A stretch of DNA of 64,000 nucleotides, taken from assembly GCF_963576615.1 (NCBI RefSeq), contig NC_088712.1, positions 29,045,870 through 29,109,869 on the forward strand, in the 5' to 3' direction. The translations under genes and the position numbers were made by a program. The DNA is from Watersipora subatra (Eukaryota; Bryozoa; Gymnolaemata; Cheilostomatida; Watersiporidae). Below, piece by piece: positions 43,905-58,900 of this stretch. The notes below the pieces were generated by a model. It was not told the DNA's origin and did not search any database. It saw only the letters and a list, made by a program, of their open reading frames with translations. Each line of letters starts with the position of its first letter. Positions within the stretch are counted from its first letter, which is position 1.

Positions 43905-46900
43905 GTAAGTATTAATATTTATTGAAATATGTATAACATTATGTGACTATTTGTATTTTAATTGATGTTATATTATGCAACTAGATGTACTAAAATATGT
44001 ATTATTATATTATGTAACGACATTATGTAGATGTGTAATGTACCTATATGTATGCAAATTTATATTATCATATGTGACTACATGTATTCAAATGTGTATT
44101 ATTGTATTATGTAGCTGGATGTAATTAAATTTATATCATTAGATTATGCAATTATATGTATTCAAATGTGTATTGTTATATTATTTTGTTTTTCACTGAT
44201 GTGAAAAACAAACGATAAACGAAATGTATTCAATCTGCTAAGCAGAGGTCTGTGAATTATATTTTCATAAAAGCTCAAGTTCTGTAGAATAGAACATAAT
44301 TACCTTTTAGGATGAACTGTATGCGTGAATGCTTTCATAGATTTATCAAGGAACAAGGGGCATGGTTAATGACCTCAAAGAGCCGCTCATGGCTAAACCA
44401 ATAAAATCGAAAGCACCTGAACCTTGTATTTCTCCTAATTTTGTTCTTTTGATGGTGCGGAACTGTTGAAGGTGTCACTATATACTGTACATGCTGACAG
44501 AGCTCCAGCAATAAGCCATTTTAAACCTTGATCCTCAAAGTTAACATTTAATACATTTTTTCTCCAAGGGGTTTCCTTTATATTTTCTTGGTACTCCGCC
44601 AGTGTAGGTCTTAGATAAAAATCATGGGTCACGTTAACAGCTGATTCTACTGGTTTTCGATATAGCGATACGCATCTCCCAACCAAGAAACCTCAAATAG
44701 TGACTTCAGCATTTCAAATACTTTCACTACTCCTTCTTATCCCTTTAAATACAAATAAAGATTTTTACGATAAAATACAGAAATACAGCAATGCAATATT
44801 CTGCACCCAACCTATAGCAAAATTACAAGAGGATGTTTGTCTACTTTTGGATTTTTAACATGATTTACATACAGTTATTTCATCACAATAATAAAAAAGA
44901 CAAGGAAATTTTGTGCAGAATAACAGAATAATTATTATGTAATGCATAATAATAACTTTCTCAAATCGTTTGAAAAACCCATCAACAATAATGTGAAATC
45001 TCTCATTTTAGCTGCTCTAAAAAAAGGAAGCAACTGCTGGGTCAGCTTTTTGATAAATATAGCGTAGGCAGCAGCAAAAATACACAGTTGCACGCGTTTA
45101 GATGAGCCAGTGTATAACAAAACAAACATAAGGGGTCAACCTGAAAAACATAAACAAACACATAAACTAAGATATCAAAATGGATTACTGCTTGTTACAT
45201 TCTCTTTAAAGTGGCTTTAAGAGGAGCATTCAGATCTCTTTTGCATCTACAACACTTTTTTTCAAAGTTTTTTAATAAAACCAGAAAACAATACAATGTA
45301 CAGGTCATCGTCGACTTACAACCTCATCGACTTACCTTTGATCGACATTATGACGACTACGATTTATATTTTTATAACACATACAGTCATGTATTTAACA
45401 TTTATTCATTCACTATCATCGCGTAGAAAATATATAAGCCATACTTAAGTGCAGTGCTATACAATCATGCTGCATCAAGTATGGTAACTGGGCATGCTGC
45501 CGGCATCCACCAAGTCTTGCAGTACTGAGCATGATTAGTTAGTTAGCTTGAACCTGACCAAGATATATAGAAAGGTTAAAAAACAAAACAACTTTAACAT
45601 GATAGGGTTCAGTACATGTACTTACCATAGGCTAAATGACGGCAAGCCTCGGCTACATTTCCAAAAAGATTTTTGTAAAATCACAATAAAAATATTAACA
45701 AATACTATACAGCAAAGCCCAAAGATTGTAAGGTTTTATTCAGTATCATGAACTTAATATACACTGTATATAACATCCTACAGTAATAAATATAACAAAA
45801 TAATACAATAAAAATACAATTAAAAATATTTGAAGTGGTACAAATAATAGGGTTATATATAAAGTTCAATTTACAATTAGATTGAGTTATGACATGTCAG
45901 TACACTATATGAATGTAACGCCATCACAAGTCGATGACGAACGACCTGTATATAATTTGTAAATCATATTTTACAGCACTGAGTATAGAAGCTTTCAGAA
46001 CAATCTGATCTTTGCTACTTACATTCTTAATTAAAAGATTTCTTATTCAGGTCTCATCTCAGTGATAGCCTCGGCTCCTATACTGACAGTAAACACTGAT
46101 GAGGGGGAGACAAATACTACAGAAACTGACAACTCTACTATTTCTTCTACTGAGAACCTTAGTCTTGACGATCAAATTGATTTTGTCTGTCAAACATTCA
46201 ACCTAACTCTGGCAGCGGAATATCTGGAGAGATATGGATACAGCGACAGCGATGTCTGGCGATCACTACCAGATGATGAGCTGGAAGAGGAACTAAGAGA
46301 GGCGTTTATACTTTTCCAAGCAAAACAAGAAATAGCGCAGACAGGTGAAGTATCATTGCTGTTGTTAAGCTTGCGTTAGGTCAAGGTCAAAGTTATTATT
46401 GGCAAACCAATTGTGTTTTTGTCATGTCTCGGAGATTGTAATATGTATGGAGGCTCATTCAAAAACTGTTTGTCTGTGAAAAATTAGTTGAATAACATTT
46501 TGTAGTGGAATTCTAAGGGAAGTACTGTAAAACCTTTATTTGAGCGCCACCTTTATTTGAACGTCATTTCTAATAGAATGCCTTATATAGAAGAAGGATT
46601 AAAGAATACAGCGATACCCTTTAATTGATTGTCATTTGTCATCTTCTTGTTTATCTTTACGAACCCATAATAAAAAGTGATCGGTAGAAAAGTGCCTAAA
46701 ATAGTACTAATAATGACTCCGCTACATCAATAACAATTAGTTTTTGTGTTGTTGCTGAAGTGGTTGCCATAGGTTTAGTGACGGTGTACCTGAGAAGATC
46801 GATTTACAATCTTACCTGAAGACTTAAAAAGCAATTTGATCAATGAGTATACTGTTTAAGAACACTGTAGGCTATACTGCTATACGATGTAATAGCAGCC

Positions 46901-49900
46901 ATTGTTATGGCATACCGAAGTCCGTCTTCTAGTACCAAAGCTTCACAGTTTTTTCTTCAAAACTTTAAAAGCGAAACCATCAAAATAATTTATAACTTTA
47001 TCAAACTAATATTTTTCTACTCAAGGGAGTTCTTTGTTTAACTAAGTCTGATACTTTGGCGTATATAAAAACGGTTTAGCAATCGTTGGCATCGTTGTGC
47101 CTGAAGGAGAGTATAACATATAGGCACCATTAGCATCGCTTCGCCAGTAAAAGGGTTACAAAAAATGCAGAGTCACCTCCTATTTAAATGTCACCTCTAA
47201 TAAAATGCCACTATAGGGAAGGGTTGAAAAATAGAGTGCCATAGCCGTAAAAATAAGGGTTTAACTATACTAAGTGGTTGCTCTGATCAAGGTCATTTAC
47301 AGAACAAAACAAACAGGGACAGGCAATAAGTAATTTTATGAGTTTTACTTTCTGTAAAGAATTCCTAAAACTATGTCAATAAAATATTCCCTTTTGAAGT
47401 CAAGTGATGTAGCTATGATTCCAAAAGTATTTGATATTGATGATAAACACGGTCATAATCTATAACAAATGTAGCTTAAGAGCTCTGGAACCACTAGAAG
47501 CTATTGCTTAACTATTATCCTTTTCCAATTCTTCGAATTTTTCATAGAGGTATCGCACCTAATGTGCAAACTTAGGCTAATTTAAACAGGCTAGACACTG
47601 CATTACACATGCTGCAAACTTTTCAAGCCAGATGAGTACGGTGCAAGGCAGGGCATAATCCATAGGAGGCTAAAACCTTGAGGCCTTAGCGCTGATGATT
47701 TAATCTGGTCATATGATTACATACGGTGGTCAAGTGTCAATATGTTAAGATGTATGATGTCTTTCTGACAATTTAAAACATGAATCATAATCATTTCAAA
47801 GAGTAATTGGAAGAAGACTTGGAGGTTGTTTACTGTTGACAAATTTAAATCATCAAAAACAACTTGATTTAACACTTTGGAGGTAGGGCCTGAAGTAATT
47901 TGAGGCATTGTTTTTCCACCTAATCCGATGCCCAAATAAACTGTTTTTTTTTGGTTTTTTGTTTTTTTGTTTTTTTTGGGTTTTTTTGTAGTTTCAGTTT
48001 ACGTAGGATTACAAATTTTTTGTTGCTTCATGTGTAATATGTGCTAAAATATATGTATAATATATTATATAATATACTACCTATAATAATAATATTATTA
48101 TAGGTAGTATATTAGCGCATATTATGCGCTAATAGCAAAATTAGAAAGTTGCAAATTGATTGAAGAACTAGTTCTTGAGACATTTCCAAAATATTGAAAG
48201 CATTTCTTACCGACTGAGAAATGAAAAATGGCTGACAGGACATTAGTTTCTAATAATGCACCGATTGAAGTTCTAATGACCTAATGACATATTGATTGAA
48301 GTTCTTAGTAAGCAAAAATATACTAAATTAAAAAACCTCTTTTTCAGCAACAAGAGCTTTACACGAAGAATATCTGTTTCTCTATTTACAACAAACATAC
48401 ACACTCTTATCAGACTCGGTCTACTGCAGTCATTGTTTCCTCAACTACTTCTAGAACATTCTTTCTTTGAAAGAGTATGAAAAATAACTATTCACTTAAT
48501 TTTACTTTTGCTTTTTTCATTGAGTTCTACAAGCTTGCAATTTTAAAATGATATTCCGATCAAAAGGAATTGTACTATTCTAAGTGCTTCAACAGTTGAT
48601 TGTTAATATCGTCTAGGATCAGGGGATTCGCTTGTACATACAAGACTACACTTCCAAGTGTTAAAATTCATAGCTGTGATGAATACAATTTTGAATTACC
48701 GTTCAAACAATTTTTGCGTATCGAGATGAATGCGCGAGGTTCAGTCATAAGATATCATGAGCATTAACTAGATGAAAGGCGGTAAATGGTGAATGATGAA
48801 TGGTAGATGGTAGCGCAGTTGGCTATGGACACAAAGAACTCCTATCAAACTTCTGTAATTGGCTGATGCAGTGTTAATCCTTCCATATAGTCTTTAATCC
48901 TTCTAATCCTACCTTCTAATCCTGCCTGGCAGCTAGCGGACACTAAGACTCACACTTTTACAGCCATATTTGGCAAGGAAGATTGTGTTCACTAGCTAGA
49001 AATGTTAGGAATTTAGAGACGATAAACTAGATCTGTAAAGGTATGGGTTACTCACACGTGATACAACTTTTTCCCTTTAAAAAAACCCGTTGCTGGCATA
49101 AAGTGCCAGTGGGTAGAGAGCTGTCATGGTCTAGTGATTAGGGTATTTGCTTATCACCAGCATGTCTGTGGTTAAGGACAGTCGGATCAATGGTGTTATT
49201 GGGAAGGGGACTCAACCACAAATACTTTTCTGCTACATCTGCAAAAAAGCTAGGTTCTACCATTTTCTGGCTCATCATAAACCCACCTATACCAACTCGT
49301 TTGTGACAGCTTTTCCCAATACTTTGCTTTCATTCTACTGCGTATGACACTTGTTTTCACACCCTCAACTGTTAAAATTCTTATAACAGCTCTTTGCTTT
49401 GAGTGAGTGTTTTTTCAGCTTGTCGGCCACCTTGAATATAAATCATATAAAAAGTTTAATTACTAAAGCGTTGAACTTTTGTAATAAATTGTGAGAAAAC
49501 TGCAATTCATAAAATTCGAGAAAATATTAAATTGTTTTATGAAATATAAAGAAATTATGACAAAATTACTACTACTTGTTGCCTGAGCCTCTTATAATGA
49601 CTCAATCAGTTTTTATACAGAAATAAGTCAATATACGTATGTTTAAAGAAGAAATCAGAATGTAATATGAAAGTCTCGTGACAGAAACCAAACTTATATG
49701 AGCTAATGGCTACAGTTTAAAAAAAATCTTAAAATATAGTTAGAATTCAAAACTTTACAGTAGCAACTCATTTCTATTACACAAACATAAGAAATAATTT
49801 AGCTTTTGTTTTTGTTAAAAGTTATGGAAAGCAAACTGCGCTGTTGGGTTTTCAAAAGATAAAAACATCGGAAGCAGCATAAAAGGTCAATTGTCAAGAA

Positions 49901-52900
49901 TAAGGCTGTTATGAAAGGAGATAAATTCCGAATGAGATACGAGCAGTTGAATTGCATTTAACCAACCGTGCAGATTGATTACCAGTTTCGACATCACTGT
50001 ACTTATAACATCCTCATATCTTATAAGGATTAGCTTGTAGAGTTACATGAAAGTTTTGTACAGCTTGTACAACTTGTACAGCCTGTACAGCTTGTACAAC
50101 TTGTACAAGTTGTACAACTGATCAAACAATGTTCAACCATCCCTAGCTGACTAGATCAAATCCGCTTAGTCTTGCTGATCAAGTCTCATTGTCTCGGTGA
50201 CTACACCTTCTTGAGTCATTGAAAAAATTCTTTACATATGGTGCCACAAAAATAAATTAAAAGTTATTGCCATGTGATGTCATAAACGCAAAAACTATCA
50301 TTTACGCAAAAAAACTTGAAGCTACTAAGTGGAGATATACATCTTATTTCTTGTGACCAAAGTTTAAAAGAATAAGCAATACAATTGTTAAGTGCATCTT
50401 TTGGTGAGTATAAAATATAATCATCATACTGTGGATATCTGGTACTTGAGAATTGAAGTAAATCAGTAATATCTGAAGGAGTTAAACATTTCAGTATTTT
50501 GAATCCAGCAATGTTAGTAAAATAAATTAATATGTCCAGCGTGTCTTTTGGTGAGTGTTAATCTATATCTATATTCTATATATATTTCTCAAAGTACGTT
50601 CGTGTGTATGTCGTATGTCTGTCTGCATTCCGGCTATAGCTATTGTTAGAATAACTGCAGCTGGACAGCAATGCTGACGCAATGTCATGAAGTACTGTCA
50701 TTAGAAGCCTAGCAGCTTACTGCAATTTTCCATTGACAATGTGCCAGGCTAACAGCTTGAAACTTACAGTTGTTTGACAAAGTTTTAAAACCTTTACAGT
50801 TGTTTTCATTTTTCTCTTAATTTATTTAAACTACACAAAACACTTCTCTCATGATATGTAGTTTGAAAGTTAGAATAGTAAATGTTGTTATACAATTAAT
50901 ACAAATGAATTTTCTGTCCAGGTAGCACAGCTAGTCTAACATATTTGTAGCTGATCTACTGTTGTATTTGTAGGAATATTTGATAATGCCACCAAGCATG
51001 AGATGTGCATACCAAGATGCGATTTTCCTGACATCGTTACACCTAAATCCTCACGAGTCAAACGGTACAAAATAGGTAAGTAGATCGAACTGTGCTGTTG
51101 AGTCTATCAACTAGACTGCCTAGGTAGATCATTGAAAGTTAATGAAACGTGTTACGCGTAAGAGATTTACTCTCCATTACCAAATATGATAAAATCGAAA
51201 ACGGAAAAGAACCTGCCAAAAAATTCCATGAACATGCCATGATCCAGAACAGATTAACAAGCAGCACGACCTTTTTGAGTTGGTAACTGCGTGAGTTGTT
51301 TGGTGCAAATTCCTCCTTAGATAAAATCAGAACTCATAAGATAGGAGATAATTAGACATCGTAACACCTCTAGTATGCCAACTCTAAATCGTTTCTATTG
51401 CTTGGTGAAGCTTCATTCGCTGAATTATTGAGTAGCGTATTAGTTCTTGATCCTTCAATACCTGCGATCTAGACGGATCATCATTATCCATCCAAGTACA
51501 GACGACTCTCATCTGTTTGAACTAATACAGACTGGGTCATGCGCAAAACATAGACAAAGTCCAGACATTGAAAATTGAGTGCTGTACTGTACGCTAAACA
51601 GCCTATAATAGTGTCGCGCACACATACTGCTAGGGTACAATATGGTACAGTATACACAGTATATACAGTATACATAGGTGTACTGAGAGGGTATGGTTGC
51701 GTGGTTATACCTGCAATATGGTACAGTATAATATTAATAGCAGTAATAAACAACAAATTACAGTAAACCACTCTGGAGGGAAACTCACACAAGCGTCGTG
51801 AGGCCGTATGATGTGATAGCCAACTATTGGTCGAAGTTGTCATTCTTTGGAAAAACAAGGCTGCTTCGAACAATCGTCTAGACTCCAAATGATATCCAGA
51901 CAATTGAAAGTGCAGTATCTACTCTACCTGTATTTACTCTACCTGTATATACTCCACCTGTATATACTTTACCTGTATCTACTTTACCTGTATCTACTCT
52001 ACCTGTATCTACTCTACCTGTATCTACTTTACCTGTATCTACTCTACCTGTATCTACTCTACCTGTATCTACTCTACCTGTATCTACTCTACCTGTATAT
52101 ACTCTACCTGTATGTACTCTACCTGTATGTACTCTACCTGTATGTACTCTACCTGTATGTACTCTACCTGTTACTGTACTCTACCTGTATATACTTTATC
52201 TGTATATACTTTACCTGTATCTACTTTACCTGTATCTACTTTACCTGTATCTACTTTACCTGTATCTACTCTACCTGTATCTACTCTACCTGTATCTACT
52301 CTACCTGTATCTACTCTACCTGTATCTACTCTACCTGTATATACTCTACCTGTATGTACTCTACCTGTATGTACTCTACCTGTTACTGTTCTCTACCTGT
52401 ATGTGCTCTACCTGTATGTACTCTACCTGTATGTACTCTACCTGTATCTACTAAAGTCTAATTTTTTCTATTTTATCCTACTCTAACAAACCCTAGGCTC
52501 TGCTCCATCGTAATACATCTTATCCTTCCTTGTTCTACTCCATTCTTCTCCACTGTAATAACAATCCTTATTGCGCCATTCTATCAATGTTATACTGGTC
52601 TATCTTAAACAGCAGGCTGCATTGTACGGTGCTATATAATATTGCAACATTCACTATGCTTTCCTAACACAACTGAATGCAGATGTGCTATAGCATGGCA
52701 TGAAAGGATGATTTATTCTCGATTATACATATACATGTATATACAAATATATTATAAATAATAAAGTAATATATATAGATATAATATTTTATTTAAGCCT
52801 AGTAAGATTTCTCGACTCTGAATTGATAATAGTTACAATATTTGACATAAGAGAATGTTTAATCCTTTACATAACAACACCACACTCAGTCTTTGGTAAG

Positions 52901-55900
52901 ATGTTATCATAACAAGGCTAGAGAGCCACAATAGCTCTTGCTCACAAGGCAAGACAACTTCTCAACACAATGTTACAGCTCGAGGCTAAAGATAACGGCT
53001 AAACGCATGCAATGAGGCAATGAGACTACATTTAGGTAATGATGTTTATAATCTGCCAGCTAAGCTGACTTCTCAAGCTGCTGACCTAGGATGGCCACTT
53101 GCTCGAAGAGCCTTCTAGGACTGCCTTGTTATAAGATCAAAAGATATACACTTACATGTAGATACACACTTGGCAAAAGCTCTAAGTGGATATCTAAGCA
53201 CTGGCTAGTCAGGACTTTAAACTACTAGCTGATATCACATGTTATGATGAGTCATCCTTTACTAGCCATTCTAAACAAGTGGACGAAGTTAATTTTAAGA
53301 AAAAAAGTGGTACACCACTAATTGCAGATGTTTAAACAGGGATGTCAAGTATCAGAAGTCATACGAAATGGGATTAGTTTCTTGCTATGAAGGGATAATC
53401 AAGATTATATGGGATTATCTGAGATAATTCCTTTAGCTCCGTGTATCCATCGACGCAATGATGCTGCAAATTTAGTATTTGTTAGTCTAAGCGCTATAAG
53501 ATGTAGTAGATTGGGTGGCCAGTCTAACACCCTTCTAATATAACTGTATTATTTAATATTATGACAATTAAGCTGTTCTTCACAATCTCATCAAATAAAT
53601 AGAATGTTACACATATGATGACAGACCCTCCCACAGGATAACATAACAGATTTATCCTGTATAAAGTATTTCCTTGTAGACTAGTGCAATATACAGATAC
53701 ACAATATATCAACATTTGACACGCTTTCAGCTGATCAGATATTTCAGGGCACAAGGAGAGCGCGATGCAATGTATTCTGTTATAGAATTGTTTATGAAGA
53801 CGAATAACGGCGTTATATCTAGCTCAAAATGCAATGTATCTCTATAAATTGCCTGAGCTTGTTTGAACATAACTGAGCCTAAAATAAATTGATGAGTTTC
53901 CTCGCAGTCTAGTGTGCCGTGAGAGATTGTCATGTGTAATAGATAGCAGTAAAAGTACTCCTAAATGCGGCAAGGTGATGGAGCGGTGCGGATGGTAGTG
54001 TACCTGACTACTAGGCGGAATGTAGGAGTTTGAAACTTGACTTACTTAATCTAACTGCGACTTCGGACAGACGGACAGACGAACTGACAGACAGACGGAC
54101 ATGGCTCTTACTATAGTAAAAAATAAAAATTTGAGACAGTGTAGTGTATAACATCAGCTGGGTAATTTGAAACGACTCAACTAGTATGGTTTACTATCGT
54201 TACTTTCATAGTAATTGTTAGTCTTTCAAAATTTCAATTATGGCAGCATTCCAACTTATGACTTACCTCATCAATGTAAGTTCATCTCATTTGCAGCTTT
54301 AAACAGGTCAAAAATGTAATTATAAATTTTTCAATTAAAAGATTAAGCGGTGAAGAAGTTACCATAGCGATGTCATCTTTTGCAAAGGTTGATCATTTGA
54401 GTCAAACTCAACGATGACACCAAATAGTTGGTTTGATCATGAAAATCTTATTTGCGTTTCACTTCTCTAATCTATCGATATATTTATGAAAGTAGGTGTA
54501 TGCTTACACCTAATTTCAGTATATTTCTACTTTATTTACAGAGTACTTTTTAGCAATAATAAAATACTTCATTTTGTAGATATACATGTATATGCATATA
54601 TGTATATACGCATAAAGATATACACATATACATAAAACAATTGTTTTTCACCCTGATTTACCCAAGTGGGTGGTAATGTCTGCTAAAGCTCGTGTCTTCT
54701 ACTAAAGACCTGGGAGTTTGATCACTCACCTTAAAATCTTGTCTGTTCCCAATAACGCTCTTTTCTTACTTGCGTTGACTGTCGCCGGTATTTGGCCCAT
54801 CCACATTTGATTTGCAGGTGTTATTGTACCTAAAGCACCAATGACTACCGGAACTACAGTTGCTCTTACATGCCAGCACTTTTCTAATCCCCTCCTTGAG
54901 ATATTTCTCCACCTTTTCCTTTTCTTTGCTGGCTGTGTTGTAGTCGTTTACTGATATATCTATATATTTATATATACGTATGTGTGTATATATACTAGTA
55001 TATATACCTATATATAAATATGGATACATACATGCATATGGTGTATATATACTGTGCATGTGTATGTATATATATATAAACACACATATATGTACATGTA
55101 TATATATTTATATATACTGCATATACATATATGTATATATATACATATATAATATATATACTTCATGTGTATGTACATATATGTGTATAAACATATATAA
55201 TATATACTTCATGTGTATGTACCTATATGTATATATATACAATGAATATTGTTTTTATTTCTAAAATGTACTCTCTACCTAAAGTAGAACTATACTACAA
55301 TTTATGTCTGTACAACTGCTGTCTGTACAACTGCTGTCTGTACAACTGCTGTCTGTACAACTGTTGTCTGTACAACTGTTGTCTGTACAACTGCTGTCTG
55401 TACAACTGCTGTCTGTACAACTGCTGTCTGTACAACTGCTGTCTGTACAACTGCTGTCTGTACAGAAACAATTATAAAGAACAGTTGAATCGCACATAGA
55501 TGAAGCAAAAGCCGGTCATAGCCTTTGTACCCTTGTATCCACAGGAAAGGAAAGATGGGACTCTGGAGATTTTCCCCTAACTGTAGGATTCAGTGATTAC
55601 TCAACTAGAATGGGTAGACAAGATCAAGAGAGAGCATTTATGCGAGCAGCAGATGTAAGTAATATTTTAAACATACATGTACTAACATGAAGATTGTGGA
55701 TACTGGTATATCTTAGATGTGTACAGTCTTACATATATGATGTGTATAGTCTTACATATATATGATGTGTACAGTCTTATGTATATAATGTGTACAGTCT
55801 TATATATATAATGTGTACAGTCTTATATGTATGATGTGTACACTCTTATATATATATATATATGATGTGTACAGTCTTATATGTATGATGTGTACAGTCT

Positions 55901-58900
55901 TATATGTATGATGTGTACACGCTTATATGTATGATGTGTACAGTTTTATACACATAATGTGTACAGTCTTATATGTCAGATGTATACGGTCTTATATGTG
56001 GGATGTGTACAGTCTTATATATATATGATGTGTACAATCTTATATGTATGATGTGTTCAGTCTTATATGTATGATGTCTACAGTCTTATATGTATGATGT
56101 GTGCAGTCTTATTTGTATGATGTGTGCAGTCTTATTTGTATGATGTGTATAGTCTCATATGCATGATGCGTAAAGTTTTATACATATGATGTATACGGTC
56201 TTGTATGCATGATGTGTACAGTCTCATATGCCTGATATATACTGGTCTTATATATATGGTGTGTACAGTCTTCTATGTATGATGTGTACATTCTCATATG
56301 TATTATGTGTGCAGTCTTATATGCATGATGTATACAGTCTTATATGTATAATGATGTATACAGTCTCATATGCATGATGTATACAGCCGTATAGTGAGTT
56401 ATACAGCTTGTGAGTTCGAATACTTCATGACACAATCATTTTACACAACCTCAAAAAGGGGTCTTTGGACTGAAATGACTCTTATAGTAAAATTATAAAG
56501 ATTTACTATAAAATTCAAAGTGGTCTTTCTATAATAGATTTTTTGTAAAAACTTAGTTTTGTGTTACTTTAAAATAACTTGAATTTTAATGTATTAATAT
56601 ACAATTAGTTTAATTTACACACATATTCTCAAATACAGGTGTTTGTTCAAGGAGAAGACAGTGCTGGCAGCACAAGTGCAATTTTCTTTGCTAATGTCTG
56701 CAACTGAATAAAGTACATTTGAGCTGTTTGTTTAGAAACTGATTCAAAATTAATTAAATAGAAAGTTTTGAAACATGTTTCAGCAAAAAATGTCTTCAAG
56801 TGTTTTACAAATTAGGTCCTTGGCAGTCTTGAGAACCATGAGATTATCAGGCGTGACTTCAGACAGATGAATGAACACGTCTCTTATTATAGTAAAGACT
56901 AACTGAATGCCCGGCGTTGCACGTGTAACAGAATAATTCCCTAATGAATTTGAGTAACTTACCTGGAAAGCTAGATGTTCCCTAAAACCTTTACTAAAGC
57001 ATTACCCGTGTTTTGGGCCGGCTCAACAATCATTAGGCCCAATGGTCAACATTGCTAGTTATTAACACCAAACAAACGCTTTAAGCAAGGGTATCTTAAC
57101 CAATGTAATAACTATTTGCCCAATGAATCCGTTGTATTCTATGTAGCTTAATGGTTAATTTTGCCGCCTCTTCTGGAAGTCCCAAGATCAAATCCAGTGC
57201 CGTGCAGATTTTTCATTGCTAGATTTTAATATCTATAACTGGACACAGGGCTTAACAAAAAGACAAACACTGAGATTCATATATCTAGATTAACAACGGC
57301 AATCTTATTTGTTCCGCGACATTCCCGAAATCTGGTTAATATGTGCTTTACTGGTCATCCAAAACATCATACTGACACACAAAGGACGAGAGTAAAACAT
57401 TCCTTTCTCATCTCCATTACCTTGTCATAATATCCTTTGCTCACCGATGAGTCATTTTTACATAAATACTTAATCCATAATCCAAAAAAGAAGCTAGAGC
57501 ACGTCACCAGATTAGGCATGCCATCTAAAGACTGCTAATGGACAGCATGCATCAATCATATCCCCTCAAAGTTTATAATTATCTGCTCTAAATCCAATAA
57601 TACTGATTACTAAGAATAACACCAATATTACTAGTAATACTGATATTTTTCCATAGAGGTTTGCAAGCTAGATGGTTTTATCCCGCATATGTCTATAGGG
57701 TGGCTGCAATATATGATATAGCTTGAGTGGCTCCTGGTAAAAGCTGTGTTGCAATTACTTAACACACTTATTGCAGAGGTATCATTTAAAACTCCCCCTT
57801 ATGAAGAACTTTACTTAAATCCACTCCTATATAAATTGGCATGCTAATCCACTTCATTTCGTCAAGGCTGTTTTATGTAGCTCTAATACGTACTTCCTAA
57901 TGCTTCAGAGTACCAGTTTGTGATTCCTCCGCAACCCTTAAGCCATAATCTCTCACCGGAGCCACTACTTTATATTGGTCAAACTGTAATGAGAAAAGTG
58001 GAGTGCATAGCCTGTATATACAAATTACTTTGTTAGCCATAATTTTATTTCAAGCAGTAATGTTTTACAAATCATGTCATACAGGAAACATAAAACAAAA
58101 AAGGGCGACTGACTGTTAGCCGCTAAAATCAAATAGGTGGTTTGACATGTAGTGTTTAAAATACCTCTCCTTGCTAAGAAAACGAATTTCAAGTGGAAGA
58201 TTTTTGAAGAAGCTAGCAACAATATTTGCAAGCATTATGTCTAAGCATGAGCTATGGACTTCTGAAAATGAATAATATTGCAAATATTCCAAGAGATCAG
58301 TTAGCTTAGAGCCTGGTTTTGGTCAAACCCTTGGGGTTTGGGAGTCAGTCTCAGGGGTTCAAGGAAGGTCTCTCACAGGCACCAGCAGAAGTCACCCTGA
58401 TTTGCATGGTCATGTCTTTATGAAAAGATGTGTACTTTGTTGTAAGTTTACGCATCGCATTGCTTTTATTCTTTGAACACGGTGATGCTAATACACAATT
58501 CATTTTGTGCCCAAGTAGAACATATACCTGGCGTGAATGCAAAGAAAACATATTTTATTTTTCAATAAAGAAGGGTTTGGTGAACGCACAGACATGTATA
58601 TGAAACTGGTGAGGTTTTGCACCTCCAACAAGGTTGAAAACCACTGTCTTAGCGCGTCAGTTTACCAAAATGAAGGTCACGGGTTCAAATCCCAATGGAT
58701 GTAGTCTTTTGTCAAGCTCCAAGGTTAACAACCACTGGCTAAGTAACTTCAATAGATGTACTTTATTTGATCTTCAATATCAAAACAAGAATAATATTTG
58801 TTAGTAGTAATACTATGTAATGCTATGATTACACATAGCATAAAATTTTAAGAGCTTCTTTGTTTTTCCTTGCAATTCATGCAAAATTACTGGAAAGGAA

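Noticed and set aside
51847..52486. Long plus-strand Leu/Tyr- and Pro/Val-rich frames
   Set aside because: Products of a 15-bp minisatellite whose period is a multiple of three; they lie in MMP intron 3.
55227..55508. Cys/Asn-rich and Ser/Cys/Thr-rich repeat frames on both strands
   Set aside because: Created by the 15-bp TGTCTGTACAACTGC array in the same intron.
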